Of a DNA stretch of 64,000 nucleotides, positions 11,693 to 28,300 are shown piece after piece. Location of the stretch: NCBI GenBank assembly GCA_026745465.1, contig JACYXH010000446.1, positions 310,001 to 374,000 of the forward strand. Reading direction: 5' to 3'. The first letter of the stretch is position 1; every line of letters begins with the position of its first letter. Under the pieces are notes generated by a model. The model had not been told where the DNA came from, did no database searches, and saw only the letters and a program-made list of their open reading frames with translations. The position numbers and the translations under genes were made by a program. The stretch is from Lota lota. Taxonomy: Eukaryota > Chordata > Actinopteri > Gadiformes > Lotidae.

Positions 11693-11873
11693 CTTATCGA
11701 GGAGTTCAAACAAATCCGAAGCGGCCAAACTCCGAGAAGCAAAAGGACCACTGACGAAAAGGTTTTTCGCTTTCCTCTTTCTCCCCGTTAGTTTCAACAT
11801 GTAGACGTACAGTTTTCAGTCCAAACGTTATAAGCGTTCCGCTCGACAGACCGAGTCAAAGAGTTTTAATGCG
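11693..11873 (-). other. stx11: Predicted 5' noncoding exon of stx11
   Basis: A good donor (exon|GTATGT on the minus strand) ends an exon at 11693, facing the acceptor at 11223-11224. The upstream edge is set only by the TATA box at 11901-11909, giving a start near 11870. Inferred; the 470-base intron holds nothing else recognised. Confidence 0.4.
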
Positions 11874-11900
11874 GAAGCCAACTTCATACGCTTCTCACCT

Positions 11901-11909
11901 TTTTTTATA
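11901..11909 (-). promoter_or_regulatory. stx11: TATA box for stx11
   Basis: TATAAAAAA on the minus strand, at the right distance upstream of the predicted 5' noncoding exon. Position-based inference. From here to 12900 only AT-rich sequence without a recognised feature is seen. Confidence 0.4.
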
Positions 11910-12901
11910 GCCTAAAAGGAAACGCGAGTTGCAGCGACACAGTCACAGCAGAGGAAAATTATCGGTAGGCCTGTTGTTGTTTTATAAATAAATAAAAAGT
12001 TGGATTAGGCCTATGTTAATTTCAATGGAAATTGAGCGCTTAGAATAAACATTACATTGTAGTCCACCGTTCTTTATTGCACTTTACTGTTTGCTTTATT
12101 ATTTTATTGCACAGTGTAAATAGTCACTAGCAACGGCAAATGAACGTAGACGTTATCTAGTGTCATCAAATGAAATCGTAATGCATTTACATATCAAACA
12201 AAGTCATACAACAACGAGGTAATAAATAATTGACAATTCAGGAAAAAATAAAAAGTAGGCCTATTATACCGGTTGGCCTATCACCATTCCCAATGTATTC
12301 AAATAAGTCAGTTACTGTTATAAGTAATCAGTTAATTAAATAAGTGCATGAAGACTATATGACGTAGAAACGAAACAAGAACTGACTTGATAGCATAGTG
12401 CTATAGCGTTTTTGACCCCCAGCATAAAGTCTAACTTGATTCTACCTAATAAAGAATCAGATTATCATGAAGTATACTTAAAAATGAAAAAGTGTCCAAA
12501 GTGTGGACTTTGATGTCCAATATGTGTATGTAGTTAAACTATTGTGGGAGTTGCAGTTTATAGGTTTTCCTTATATCATAAAGGCTACTCAGGTGTGTAA
12601 AAGGCAGGAAGTGTAAACCTCATGTGTTTCTATGTAAAATACAAAAAGCTTAAAATAACTTCAAAAATAGAAATAACAGCACACTTTCCGGGATGGGGCC
12701 CAACATTTTGGCATTGGTTTGCTGTCGATACCTTGAAAACTGTAGGAGGAGATACGTGCCAAATATCAATGGAATACAAATACAGAAAAATATCACAGAA
12801 GAACAATAGTGTGTCTGCCCTCCAACACAAACGAAAGGCTCTCAAATTAACGCGTTTGACTGTGCCTACAAAAGGCCTACAGCCCTAGTAAAGCCCTAAC
12901 T

Positions 12902-13370
12902 TTAGAGGCTTTTGTTCTCATACTTATTGGCCTTCTTTAGGTAGACCACGGCCTCCTGGACGGCTGCTTCTGTGTCACTGATGTTCTTCTGGATGCTCTC
13001 CACCGCTGGCCCCTGCTCCTCCGCGAGAACCGCCACGTCCAGAAACACTTCCTGGACGTCTCTGGTGCGCTGCTCCAGCTCCTGGAGCTCCCTGTTGCAC
13101 CTCTCGATCTCCCCCAGCGCCGAGCACGCCATCTTCCCTTCAAGCCCCACGCCAAACACCTTCACGCCTCCTTCCCCGCCCTCCAGCATCTCCTCCAGCA
13201 TCTCCTTCAGCGGCGCCTCCAGCAGCGCCTCATTGTCGTAGGGGACGTCCCGGCCCACCATCTCCAGCTGCCTCTGGATCTGTGTCTGGCAGCTCTCCCT
13301 GTGGCTCCCCTCCGCGTCGTTGTAGCGGAACATGAGCTCCTGAAGGGCGTTTCCCAGGCAACGAAGCCCC
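12902..13370 (-). pseudogene. Truncated stx11-like tandem copy
   Basis: On the minus strand an open frame carries CLGNALQELMFRYNDAEGS, then SCQTQIQRQLEMVGRDV, GEIERCNRELQELEQRTRDV and VLAEEQGPAVESIQKNISD. These align in order with the C-terminal half of the neighbouring stx11. The whole N-terminal half is missing: the frame meets a TGA at 13379-13381 and nothing homologous was recognised beyond it. The C-terminal cysteine anchor is absent and the frame ends YENKSL. The linker before the SNARE helix is glycine- and glutamate-rich and expanded. It could be a decayed tandem duplicate, or the last exon of a re-engineered gene with unseen 5' exons. The roughly 150 intact codons leave some doubt about pseudogene status. 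Confidence 0.65.
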
Positions 13371-13713
13371 CTCAGTCGTCATAGAAAGAGACAATTCTTT
13401 CCAGGCGTGCTTTAAACAAAATCCCTCACACACATATGACAGACAAAAGTTACGTTGTGTTATGATGGACGGCTGGGTACAGTCAGATACATTCTTCTAC
13501 ATTCCTGTCGAGTCACATGGGTCCCCGTGATGGCACCTGAGGAGTAACAGCCCTTTTCCTCTGATCTCATAGAGGGAATTTGGATTGCCTTTGTAGTGCT
13601 TTTTTCTAGTGTTTTTGGATGTCTATTAGTGACTAAATATTCATTTGAACCATAACATGTGAAGCCCCGGTCTTCACATGTCATGGTTCACATTAATATT
13701 CAGTCATTTAGAG

Positions 13714-14042
13714 CAGGGGTTCTCAACTGGTCTGGCCTCAGGACCCACATGTGTCATTAGTCATTAAGTCACAACCCAAAAATAAAAGAAAATGATTTAC
13801 CCATAATATTGCAGTAATCAGCAATGCCTTCATGAACTGTTAAAAACGTTGAGCGAACAAAAAGCTGCAAAACTTTAGGCTAATCTCAATGAAATAGTAA
13901 GCCATTGAAACATCAATTAACACTGAAACATTAATTCATAGACTTCTTTCTTACGATTAAGGTTTGGCATATGCTCTGCAACCCACTTGAAATGCCCTCG
14001 TGACCCACTTATGGGTCATTACCCACCGGTTGAGAATCACTG
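13714..14042. mobile_element. Short non-autonomous hAT element with perfect 8-bp TSD
   Basis: 329 bases. The left end CAGGGGTTCTCAACTGGT and right end ACCGGTTGAGAATCACTG are imperfect terminal inverted repeats of the hAT (Charlie) type. The flanks are identical 8-bp duplications ATTTAGAG at 13706-13713 and 14043-14050. There is no coding capacity. It sits inside an older repeat that resumes at 14051. Confidence 0.88.
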
Positions 14043-14235
14043 ATTTAGAGGACCCTTTTATCCAAAGCCACTTACTGTGTGCATTCAGATACAGGTCATT
14101 AAGAAGCAGGTAGGGTTTCTTGCTCAAGGAATCCCTACAGGTAGGCTGAGGAGTGCGGACGTCAGGTTTCCAACCCAGGACCTTTGGGCTGGAAGACACC
14201 CTGACCACTACAGTATCCTGCCCCATGGTGTGTGC
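14043..14235 (+). repeat. tRNA-SINE-like fish dispersed repeat, interrupted by the hAT element
   Basis: Starts CCCTTTTATCCAAAGCCACTTAC and continues with CAGGTAGGGTTTCTTGCTCAAGG and CCACTACAGTATCCTGCCCC, a block common in fish genomes. A related copy is at 42090-42230. Its 5' piece (CAGTCATTTAGAG) lies left of the hAT insertion. Confidence 0.55.
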
Positions 14236-14765
14236 CGAGGGGCTGAACCAGCCACCACCCTCCTCCCCAAGATGCTCAACGACCTGCTGAAACTCTCTTA
14301 CTGACCTTGGAGATGCTAAATGGTTCACTGTATCAAACATATTCTTCCCTGCATTTGTGAAATATCATTGTCAACATGGACTGTGTTCTCCACACAAAGA
14401 TTCCTTCAATTAGTCTCTGCATGCGTATACTGTATATACAGCGTATACTGACACTACTAACATGACTTTGTAAAATATGATGACGTCCTAATTCTTATAT
14501 ATTCTTAAGAATATAAGGCGAAAATGGAGGCGAAAATGGAGATAACATCAAGTTATCATGTCATTCACTGACGCGAGCACAATTCTAAAGAGGAAGTATG
14601 GAAGACGTTATCTTCCAAAAGAAGGCGTGGCTTAGCAACGCTACTAGAAGCACAACGCATGTCAGTGTTGGGCAGGCCTTTTAAGCACATACAGGATGAA
14701 GACCATAGCCTAGATGCAAAACCTAGTTATCTTTAACTAAATGACAATGGCAGTCTGACGAACAG

Positions 14766-15744
<979 letters not shown>

Positions 15745-15998
15745 CAAGTCTGACCAAGTCTGACTCTTTAATATGAACACAAGCACCATATCAACAGAGT
15801 CGGTGACCTGCAAATTATAACAGCAAATACATATTTTCATGCTATTATTTTTAATGTTAGACTTTTCATTGTTTCTCTTATCTATTTATGTCAGCCAGGC
15901 TTTCTGCAAGCAGCTAAAGCTAGAAGTAAGAAAGCTGTCTATGCTTGATCAGTGCGTTGGTGTATGATGACACTCATTTCCACACCTATGGCCTAGAT

Positions 15999-17124
15999 CA
16001 GGGGTGTCAAACTCATTTTGGTTCAGGGGCCACATACAGCGCAATCTGATCTCAAGTGGGCCGGGCCAGTAAAATAATAGCAAAATAACATATCAATAAC
16101 GTCAACTCCAGATCTTTACTTTTGTTTGTCAATATTTCAATATTATGCCTTAATTGATAATTTAGCCTACATATGTGCATTATAACTCACAGATCACGGT
16201 GGATCTACAAAGGCACAAAACATTTATTCACAGATAGGCCTATGGAACTGAAAAAAATGGCATTTCACTTTGATTAAAACAACTTGTTTATTTTAATGTA
16301 CAGTAGATACATTTCACATCTAACCCCCTGAACTGACTCACCCCGCTATGTACAAACTAAAGTGGGAGCTATGAAGAACGTTATCACCCTGCCTTGTAAA
16401 TCTATTACATTTGTAGGTCAAGGAATTAGACTTGACCTACTCGCTGTCGCTTTTCAGGGCACACGATTTCTGCAGCCTTCAGCATGCATGTTTTCACGAA
16501 CTCACCCTCAGAAAATGGCTTGGATCCTAACGCTATCTCATTAGCAATAAGGTAGCTAGCTTTCACCGCTGCATCACTGACCTCTCGGCTAAGGGTAAAA
16601 ACAGACTGCTGTTTCTTCAGACCCACTAACAATTCATTTATCTTCTCTATTCTCAGTTGTCCTCGCAAATGGTTGTATTTTTCACCATGATGAGTCTCAT
16701 AGTGCCGCCGAATATTATGTTCCTTGAGCACTGAAACTTGCTGATTACACACCAAGCACACAGGTTTCCCATTCACTTCTGTGAATAAATAAGAATCAGT
16801 CCATTTATCTTGGAAAACTCTGCACTCTGTATCAACTTTTCTCCTTTGTGACAAAGACATTTTGGTAATGAGGGTGTAACCGTGGGTAGTTTTGACAACA
16901 AGAGCTTAATAATGATAAGGCAAGATTGGCAGATTGCGCATTCTGGGCGCGTTGCTGTCACGTGCTGTTTATTTCCGGATCTCTCGTTATGTCATTGCGA
17001 CCTCTGCTGGACAAATTTGGAATATCTGTTCCTTTAAAATAAAAATTGGACGTGGTCTCGCGGGCCGGATTGAACCATCTGGCGGGCCGGTTTTGGCCCG
17101 CGGGCCGTATGAATGACACCCCTG
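15999..17124 (-). mobile_element. Internally deleted hAT transposon with BED-finger fragment
   Basis: Left end CAGGGGTGTCAAACTCATTTT and right end GAATGACACCCCTG form hAT-type terminal inverted repeats. Perfect 8-bp duplications GCCTAGAT flank it at 15991-15998 and 17125-17132. Only the N-terminal part of a transposase remains, on the minus strand; the DDE catalytic region is missing, so it cannot move on its own. Confidence 0.9.
16426..16860 (-). pseudogene. Fragment of hAT transposase (BED zinc finger, GTF2IRD2/ZBED-like)
   Basis: 144 codons starting MSLSQRRKVDTECRVFQDKW. The BED-type finger reads CLVCNQQVSVLKEHNIRRHY with two cysteines and two histidines. It continues with RIEKINELLVGLKKQQ and FSEGEFVKTCMLKAAEIVCP, as in transposases related to GTF2IRD2. 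It stops at GQV, well short of the catalytic domain. It lies wholly inside the hAT element. Confidence 0.8.
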
Positions 17125-17826
17125 GCCTAGATGATGTGTCATTTCCACCGCCCTGCATGAGGGTGGATATAGGCACACTACATCTGCTTTTACAGTGCGA
17201 GGGGATTTCTTACTGTTGTTACACAACATTACATTAAACTGGTTGTGTTTGTATTTGTGTGTGTGTGTCTGTTTGTGTATTTGTGTGTGTATTTGTGTGT
17301 GTGTGTATGTTGGGGAGGGAGGGAGAGAAAGAGAGAATGTGTGTGTGTGTGTGTGAGAGAGAGTGAAAGTGTACGTGTCTGTGTGTGTCTGTGTATGTGT
17401 AAGAGAGGTTTAAATCAAAGCGTCAGAATGTAAGGATACTGTTGTAATTATCACATGTAAGATATAAATATGTTTTCAAAATAAACAATAAAATCACATT
17501 ATAAAAACATACAATGTAAATTCCATAGTCATACAAAGCTTTGAAAACGTTTTCGCATTCCCAAAAACAAAAACACATTTATATTCCATAAGTTTTTGGG
17601 TTGCATACAAATCTCTCACTTTTTATTTGTTGTCTTCTTCACTTCAGAGAAATCGCACCGAATTAAGCCCTTAACTTCTCATGGACAGCATCACAGTTTT
17701 TCCTCAAGCTTGTGTCTCTTCCATCATGTGATGAAGTTGATGAGCGTTTCCAGAGCACGGTTTTAGTCAGCCAAAACAATCCGTTACATCAGTTAACAGA
17801 TGTATTAATTGTTATCCGAATTCTGC

Positions 17827-22374
<4,548 letters not shown>

Positions 22375-25300
22375 ATGGGGGACACGCAGTCTGCACAACG
22401 GGACGCCAAGGAAGATGCTGTGGAAGATACGGATAGTGGCCAGGCTCAGGATAGTGAAGTCAGTAAGGTGGAAGACAAGGTAACGCATTTTCATAAATAA
22501 TAATAATAATTGTAATACAATGATAATAGGCCTAATTCAATAAACTACAGCCCCGTGTAGACCACTTAATATATCGTCGTATGGGCCTATGTGTTTCAAC
22601 TTTAATTTGGTGATACTTTTAACGCGTTATAAACTCCTAATATTTAATCCCTGCCATTGTCATTGATTAAGCAGACACAGTGTCGATAACGCCTATATAG
22701 TGTTTTGGATTTAATTTGGTCGAATAAGGTAAACATTCCTTACAAGTTCCCTTTGTTTTGGTTTTGGGCTGTGCAGCTATTGTTGGTGAACCGTGTCAAA
22801 CTTCTGTGCTGTGGGTTTTTAAAGCACGCCTTCCACTGCAGTGTGTTGCTGCCAACATTTCCATTAAAGCATAGACATAGAGGTGGAATCTTTGTTTCCA
22901 TTGATTCAAGTACCATTCACTTGAGGAGATTAGCGTAGGCCTAATCAGAAAATGCGTTTAGGACGTTTTTAATCTCTTCTAAATAACAATATATAGCCAA
23001 CTTCCTGTTTACATTTGTGCCAGGAATAGGCACTTCACTTTAAGTTGATTCATTGACCTGACATACACTGTATATGTTGAAGATGGTCTGACATAGGCTG
23101 CTAATTGTTGCAGTAACAAATGTTTAAAATGAAGAAAAACAAGGCAGTAAATCACACAGCAGTATGTCCAGGCTAAGAAAGCCTTTTATTTTCTTTGATC
23201 CAATAATCTCATGGGAGAGATGGGATTTCCTTATTGCTGCACCCTGCACTGGGGCAACATTGATTATTAGTGTGCACCATCCCTAGTCTATCTTGAACAG
23301 CAAGCCTTACTGGCTGTCCTGCCCTTTAGGGGACTGCAAAGTTATTATTGTTATGCAGGATCAAATTACCATATGAGAACTCCTCCATATATGTTAGTTG
23401 TTGTCTACTTCCAGATCTGGATCAATGTCTGGTAGAATATATTTGAATTGGCCTCTGTGATCTGCATGGGTAGTAGCCCTACGATAGGCTATTCATCTCG
23501 AAATTATTTTATTTTTCTTATAATTTTAATGAGGAATACGGCGTGTGGACGTGTGGATTATTGGCTGGTTAATGTTTCTAGGATAACTTTAAATTATTAT
23601 AAATAGAGCAAATGCTGTCCTAACGTTACCTTATTTTCTTTAAAAGTAGACATATACAGTAAAATAAAGAAGAATCAGCTATTTATTCATCTTTTGTAGG
23701 CCGGTTGGCATTATTCATTATTCATATTCAAAGACAGTGGCACTCACAAATGCAGTGGAAAAGGTTTTTTACCATTACCCCCCACCCCCCATATGTATCT
23801 TCTATATCTACAGCTATGATGGAAATACTAGGCAACATGTGGCTTCATTCACTTCATGATTTGGTGACATAAATATTATATTGGTTGGCCATTATAACCA
23901 TTGACACAATGACCTATTTATAGACAGGGATTTGAAAAGAGAATTGCTGCCATTGCTGCTGGAGATTTGACTCTCACAACCTGACACAACTGCGTGACTA
24001 ATAACATATCCTCAAACATGTTGTGTGTGGATAACAAACAAAGGTGGACAGAGGTGAAAGCATGTGTGTGTCTGTGGATCTATGTTTTAAGATGGGCTAC
24101 ACCACCTGTCTTTGGTAAATAAGAAACAACAAAAGATGGTTACACTAACACCCTTGTCATGTCTAAAAAGTATAATTATTTTTTGGTGATTTAATGTATT
24201 GTAGTAGGTGTGAATGCGAATGCAAGGAAGCACAATAGTTAATCTAAATAATTTACTACATGTTTTACATTTCAGCTTCTCCACAATAATGCACAGATCT
24301 CCGGTCTGCATGGGAAATCAGATGATCCTCTAGCAGAACTAAACGATCACCTTGAAGATGAGTTTATTGATGATGGTAAGTATTTTTATACAGTGTTTAT
24401 GGGTTTCAGGACATAGATGGACTACTGTATGAATAGCCTCATTTACTGAAACAACACGATTTCCTACTTTGATTATGTTGTCTTTGCTACAAGTCCACGT
24501 TTCACCTTCTCCTCTGAAGGGTGACATCTTGTTTTCTCAGGTTCAGTCTGTGACACAGAATCAGCCCTGGTTTCTGCAAGAGAAGATGTTTCCGATACAT
24601 TTGCGACGGTGGACGACAAGGAAGCGCTGTTAGAAGACGTGGAGATCAATGATATGACCGATTCTGATCCCGATGCCGACGAACCAGCGCTAAACGAAAA
24701 AGAGGATAGGATGAACGAAATCAATAAAGGCTTCAGGAAATTCTTCAGCAACATCAGTCTGAAATTAACCGTTAAGCAGGGCACAGATGAAAAACAAGCT
24801 GAGATGGTTTCTGATGTGGCCGTTCTACCGAACGGAGAGGAGGTGCCGTGCAGCCTGGGGGACACCTGCGATGTGGCAAACAAAAGCACGAGCGAGACTT
24901 GCGAGAACAATGCAGATCATCAAATGGCACAGGACTCGGCTGATAATGAATCCACGACCTGCCCCACTGTGACGGACATGACATCTGAGGACACCCAGGA
25001 GAACGTGGAGCACAAAACCACAGTGGCTACGGAGGTGGATCAGGAAGCTGCAGAAGCAATTTTGGCCCAAGCCGACACATCAGAAGTAGAGCCTGAAGGA
25101 TCATGTCCACAGAACTCTGCTGAAGAGGAGGTCCTGTCTCCCATTAAAGTATTCTTTACAACAGGAATCTTTTCGAGTCTACGGAAGAAGAAAAAACCAT
25201 CAGAAGAAAAAAACGAGACGAATGAGAAAGAATCGGTACACATGGATAGAGAGGAACAGGGCAGGACAGAAGAAATTGGAAAAGACTTGGCAAAAGATGA

Positions 25301-28300
25301 GATTTGCCCAAGTGCTGAAAGAGCTGTGGTTGAGGAAAAGCAGAAAACAAAAGAAGGAAATGAGGAGGTCATACGCGAATCAGCCCAGACGAAAAATGGT
25401 CATGGAATCGGAGAAAACCTCGTAAATGCCAATGATGAACTGCTCAGTTCTGAAGAGAAGGTCAAATTTCAAAGTAGCCCACTACAACGTCTGCTTTCTG
25501 GGGCTAACTTGAAGAAGGTCTCCACAAAGCAGCGAGGGAGGAAGAAATCATCAGACACCACTGAACGCGTTACCTGCCATTTGCAATCGTCAGTAGAGTC
25601 AGCCGAGGCTACAACTGAAGAAAGTCCTGCAGTGGCTCCAGAAGAGGTGAAAAAGTTGGAAGAAAGTGCCTGGGAGACGTTGAAAAGACTACTGACTCCT
25701 AAAAAGTTCCAGAAAAGCTCCACTTTGAGCAACGAGGAGGTCGTCGTATCAAGCAAACCAGAGGAACCAATGCCAAGTGAGGGAGAAGAAATAGCAGATG
25801 TGGGCACAGAGGAGAGCAGGAAGAGGAAAGATTCGATTGTTTCATGGGACTCACTCTTGTGTGGTTCTGGAAACAGAAGGAGCAGAAAAAGTTCCAATGC
25901 TGATGAACAGAAACCTAGAACTGAGGGAGATGATAACAGACCAGCAGTTGAATCGAGACATGATACAGACCTGGATAGTTCACATGAGATAGATGATAAC
26001 TTAGCCTCTTCCCCAGAGCAGGGAGGAAGTCCCTCCGATGACGAAGGGTCAACATGGAAATCATTCAAACGTCTGGTCACACCAAAACGGAAATCTAGGG
26101 ATGGGGAGGAAACCAAAGAGCACACCTCAGATAGTGAAATAATCCAGGACGAATCATCCTTTTCATTAAAGAAATTTCTTCCTGGACGAAAGAAAAGGAG
26201 ACCATTTGAAAAGCAAGAGCAAGTACCTTCCGATAAGTCTGAAAGGGAAGAACATTCAGACGAGGAAGACTCGGATACACCAGCAGTGATTCCATTGTCT
26301 GAATTTGACATACCTGAGACAGAAAGTCAAGTAAAAATACAGGCAGTGATAGAAAGTCAAACACCTGAAGCCAAAGACCACAAAGGACAAGAAGAGGTCA
26401 CTGGTCAGACAACAGAAGCAATCATTATGTGTGATAGCACACATGCCTTGCCTAAAGAAACTAAGGACACTGACACTGCTTTAGAAAATCTGACATCTGC
26501 AACCCCTGCTTCCATGGAAGAAGTGGATGATCTGACAGAGTTTGTCAGCAAGCTTCAACAGCTCAGTGACATCCCTGAGGAAGGTCTAATCGAGGAGAGC
26601 TTAGCCACGCTTGCTTCATTTGCTGACGATGCAGCAAGAGACGACACCATTGCAGATGTAATAGAGTTCACATCTGAGGCTGTAACTGCACCAGAGCCCA
26701 TAGATATTACAGTAGAAGATGAAACGGAGATGGTTTCAGCAGTATCTCAGTTGACAGACTCTTCAAAAACATCTGGCAACACAACACCAGTGCCAGCAGA
26801 CTATGACGTCAAAGAAACAGACAACCTCCTCCATCAAGTTGTGGAATCAATTTCTGCCACCCAGAATGAATCCCTAGTGAGCGCAAGTGACCAGAGTCCC
26901 GAACAAATTGCTGGTTCTGTCTCTTGTCACATATTGGAGACATCAATATCAAAAGAACTCAGTATTCTGAAACCACACCAAACTTCAGATGGTACTTTGC
27001 TATGTACTGAGTTTACTGTTGAAGTATTTGATGCAATCGACAGAATTGCAGAGGCAGAGGGCTTATCAGACATGACGGAAGCAATTTCCACACAGTGTTT
27101 ATCTGAAGACACCACTGAAGAGTTTCATTTGGCTGGGATTTCTGTTGATGAACTTAAATATATTAATGAGAGCCAAGTTGTGGGACATTCTTCATCTGAT
27201 GAAAACAAGGCTAAGACCTCCGAGGTTTCGCCCCAGGCTGAGGATGTTAATGTGGCTGAAATTTCAATAGATGACTACAAGAACGATAATGAGCAAGCTA
27301 ATGAAATGGCACCCCCTGGAACAGACTCATATGTTGAGGTCACAATTCAAACAGATAATGCAGCTTTATGGCAGAAAAATGAAGCACTGGAGGACAAATA
27401 TGATCAGATTAAAGAGAGCAGAACTGATGATGAAGCACAAGTCCAAAGCGATGAAATGGTTGATGAGTCTGAAACACTTACACTTACTGATGCATGTGTG
27501 TCTATAAATTCAGAAGAAGTTAGTGTTGCACAAGCAGACGAGATGCCGGCCATGTCAGAAGCCACACCAACAGATGAAATTGCTAAAGGAAATCACTTAC
27601 TGAGTGGTGAACAGATGCAAGATGTCACTGAGCTTAATGTTGGGGATGAGGAACAACATGAGCTCTTAGTTGTAAAGGTAGGTGTTGCTGAGTTTGAACA
27701 TGTGGCAGTGTCAGCACCAGGTGAACCTGAAGACGTAATAATGAAAGCAGACAAGACTAGTAGTCAGCTACAATCATGTTCATCTGGTGACGTGGAGCAA
27801 GCAGAGCAAGGTGTTCAGGAACTTGAAAGCCAATCTATGACTGAAGATATTCCAGTACAAGACTCAACAGTACCTGACAGTTCCATTACCTCCACTGAAG
27901 CAAAAGAACAAATGCAACACACTCCGCTGGAAACAGAAATGTATATAAAAGAGGATGCCGCTGAGGTTTTACAAGATGCTCTCTACGAGGGTGGAGACAA
28001 AACCACAGAAGTAACAGGTGAACTGCAGAAAGAAACATCTGTTGAAGAGAATGTTCAGGTACTTGAACATAAGGTGATAACTGAAGATAGTCCAGTACTG
28101 GAGGATTTGACAGGGAAACATCTTGCAACTGGAGAGAATGAACCTATGGAAGTACCTCAGCACATTTCATTTGAAGAAGATGGCCAGATAGTTGAAATGA
28201 CAAATGAATTGAAAGAAGTAACGTCTATTCACATGACCTCTGTGAATCATGATGTTACTATTATTCAGGCAGTTGAAAAACTGGTTATAACTGAAGACAA

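Larger units (their letters stand above)
15745..17826. repeat. Tandem duplication, copy B, split by a hAT element
   Basis: Same order of blocks as 14766-15744. Once the 1,126-base hAT element and one target duplication are removed it is about 950 bases, matching copy A in length. Its TG/AG tract (about 17243-17405) is degenerate compared with copy A. Confidence 0.85.
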
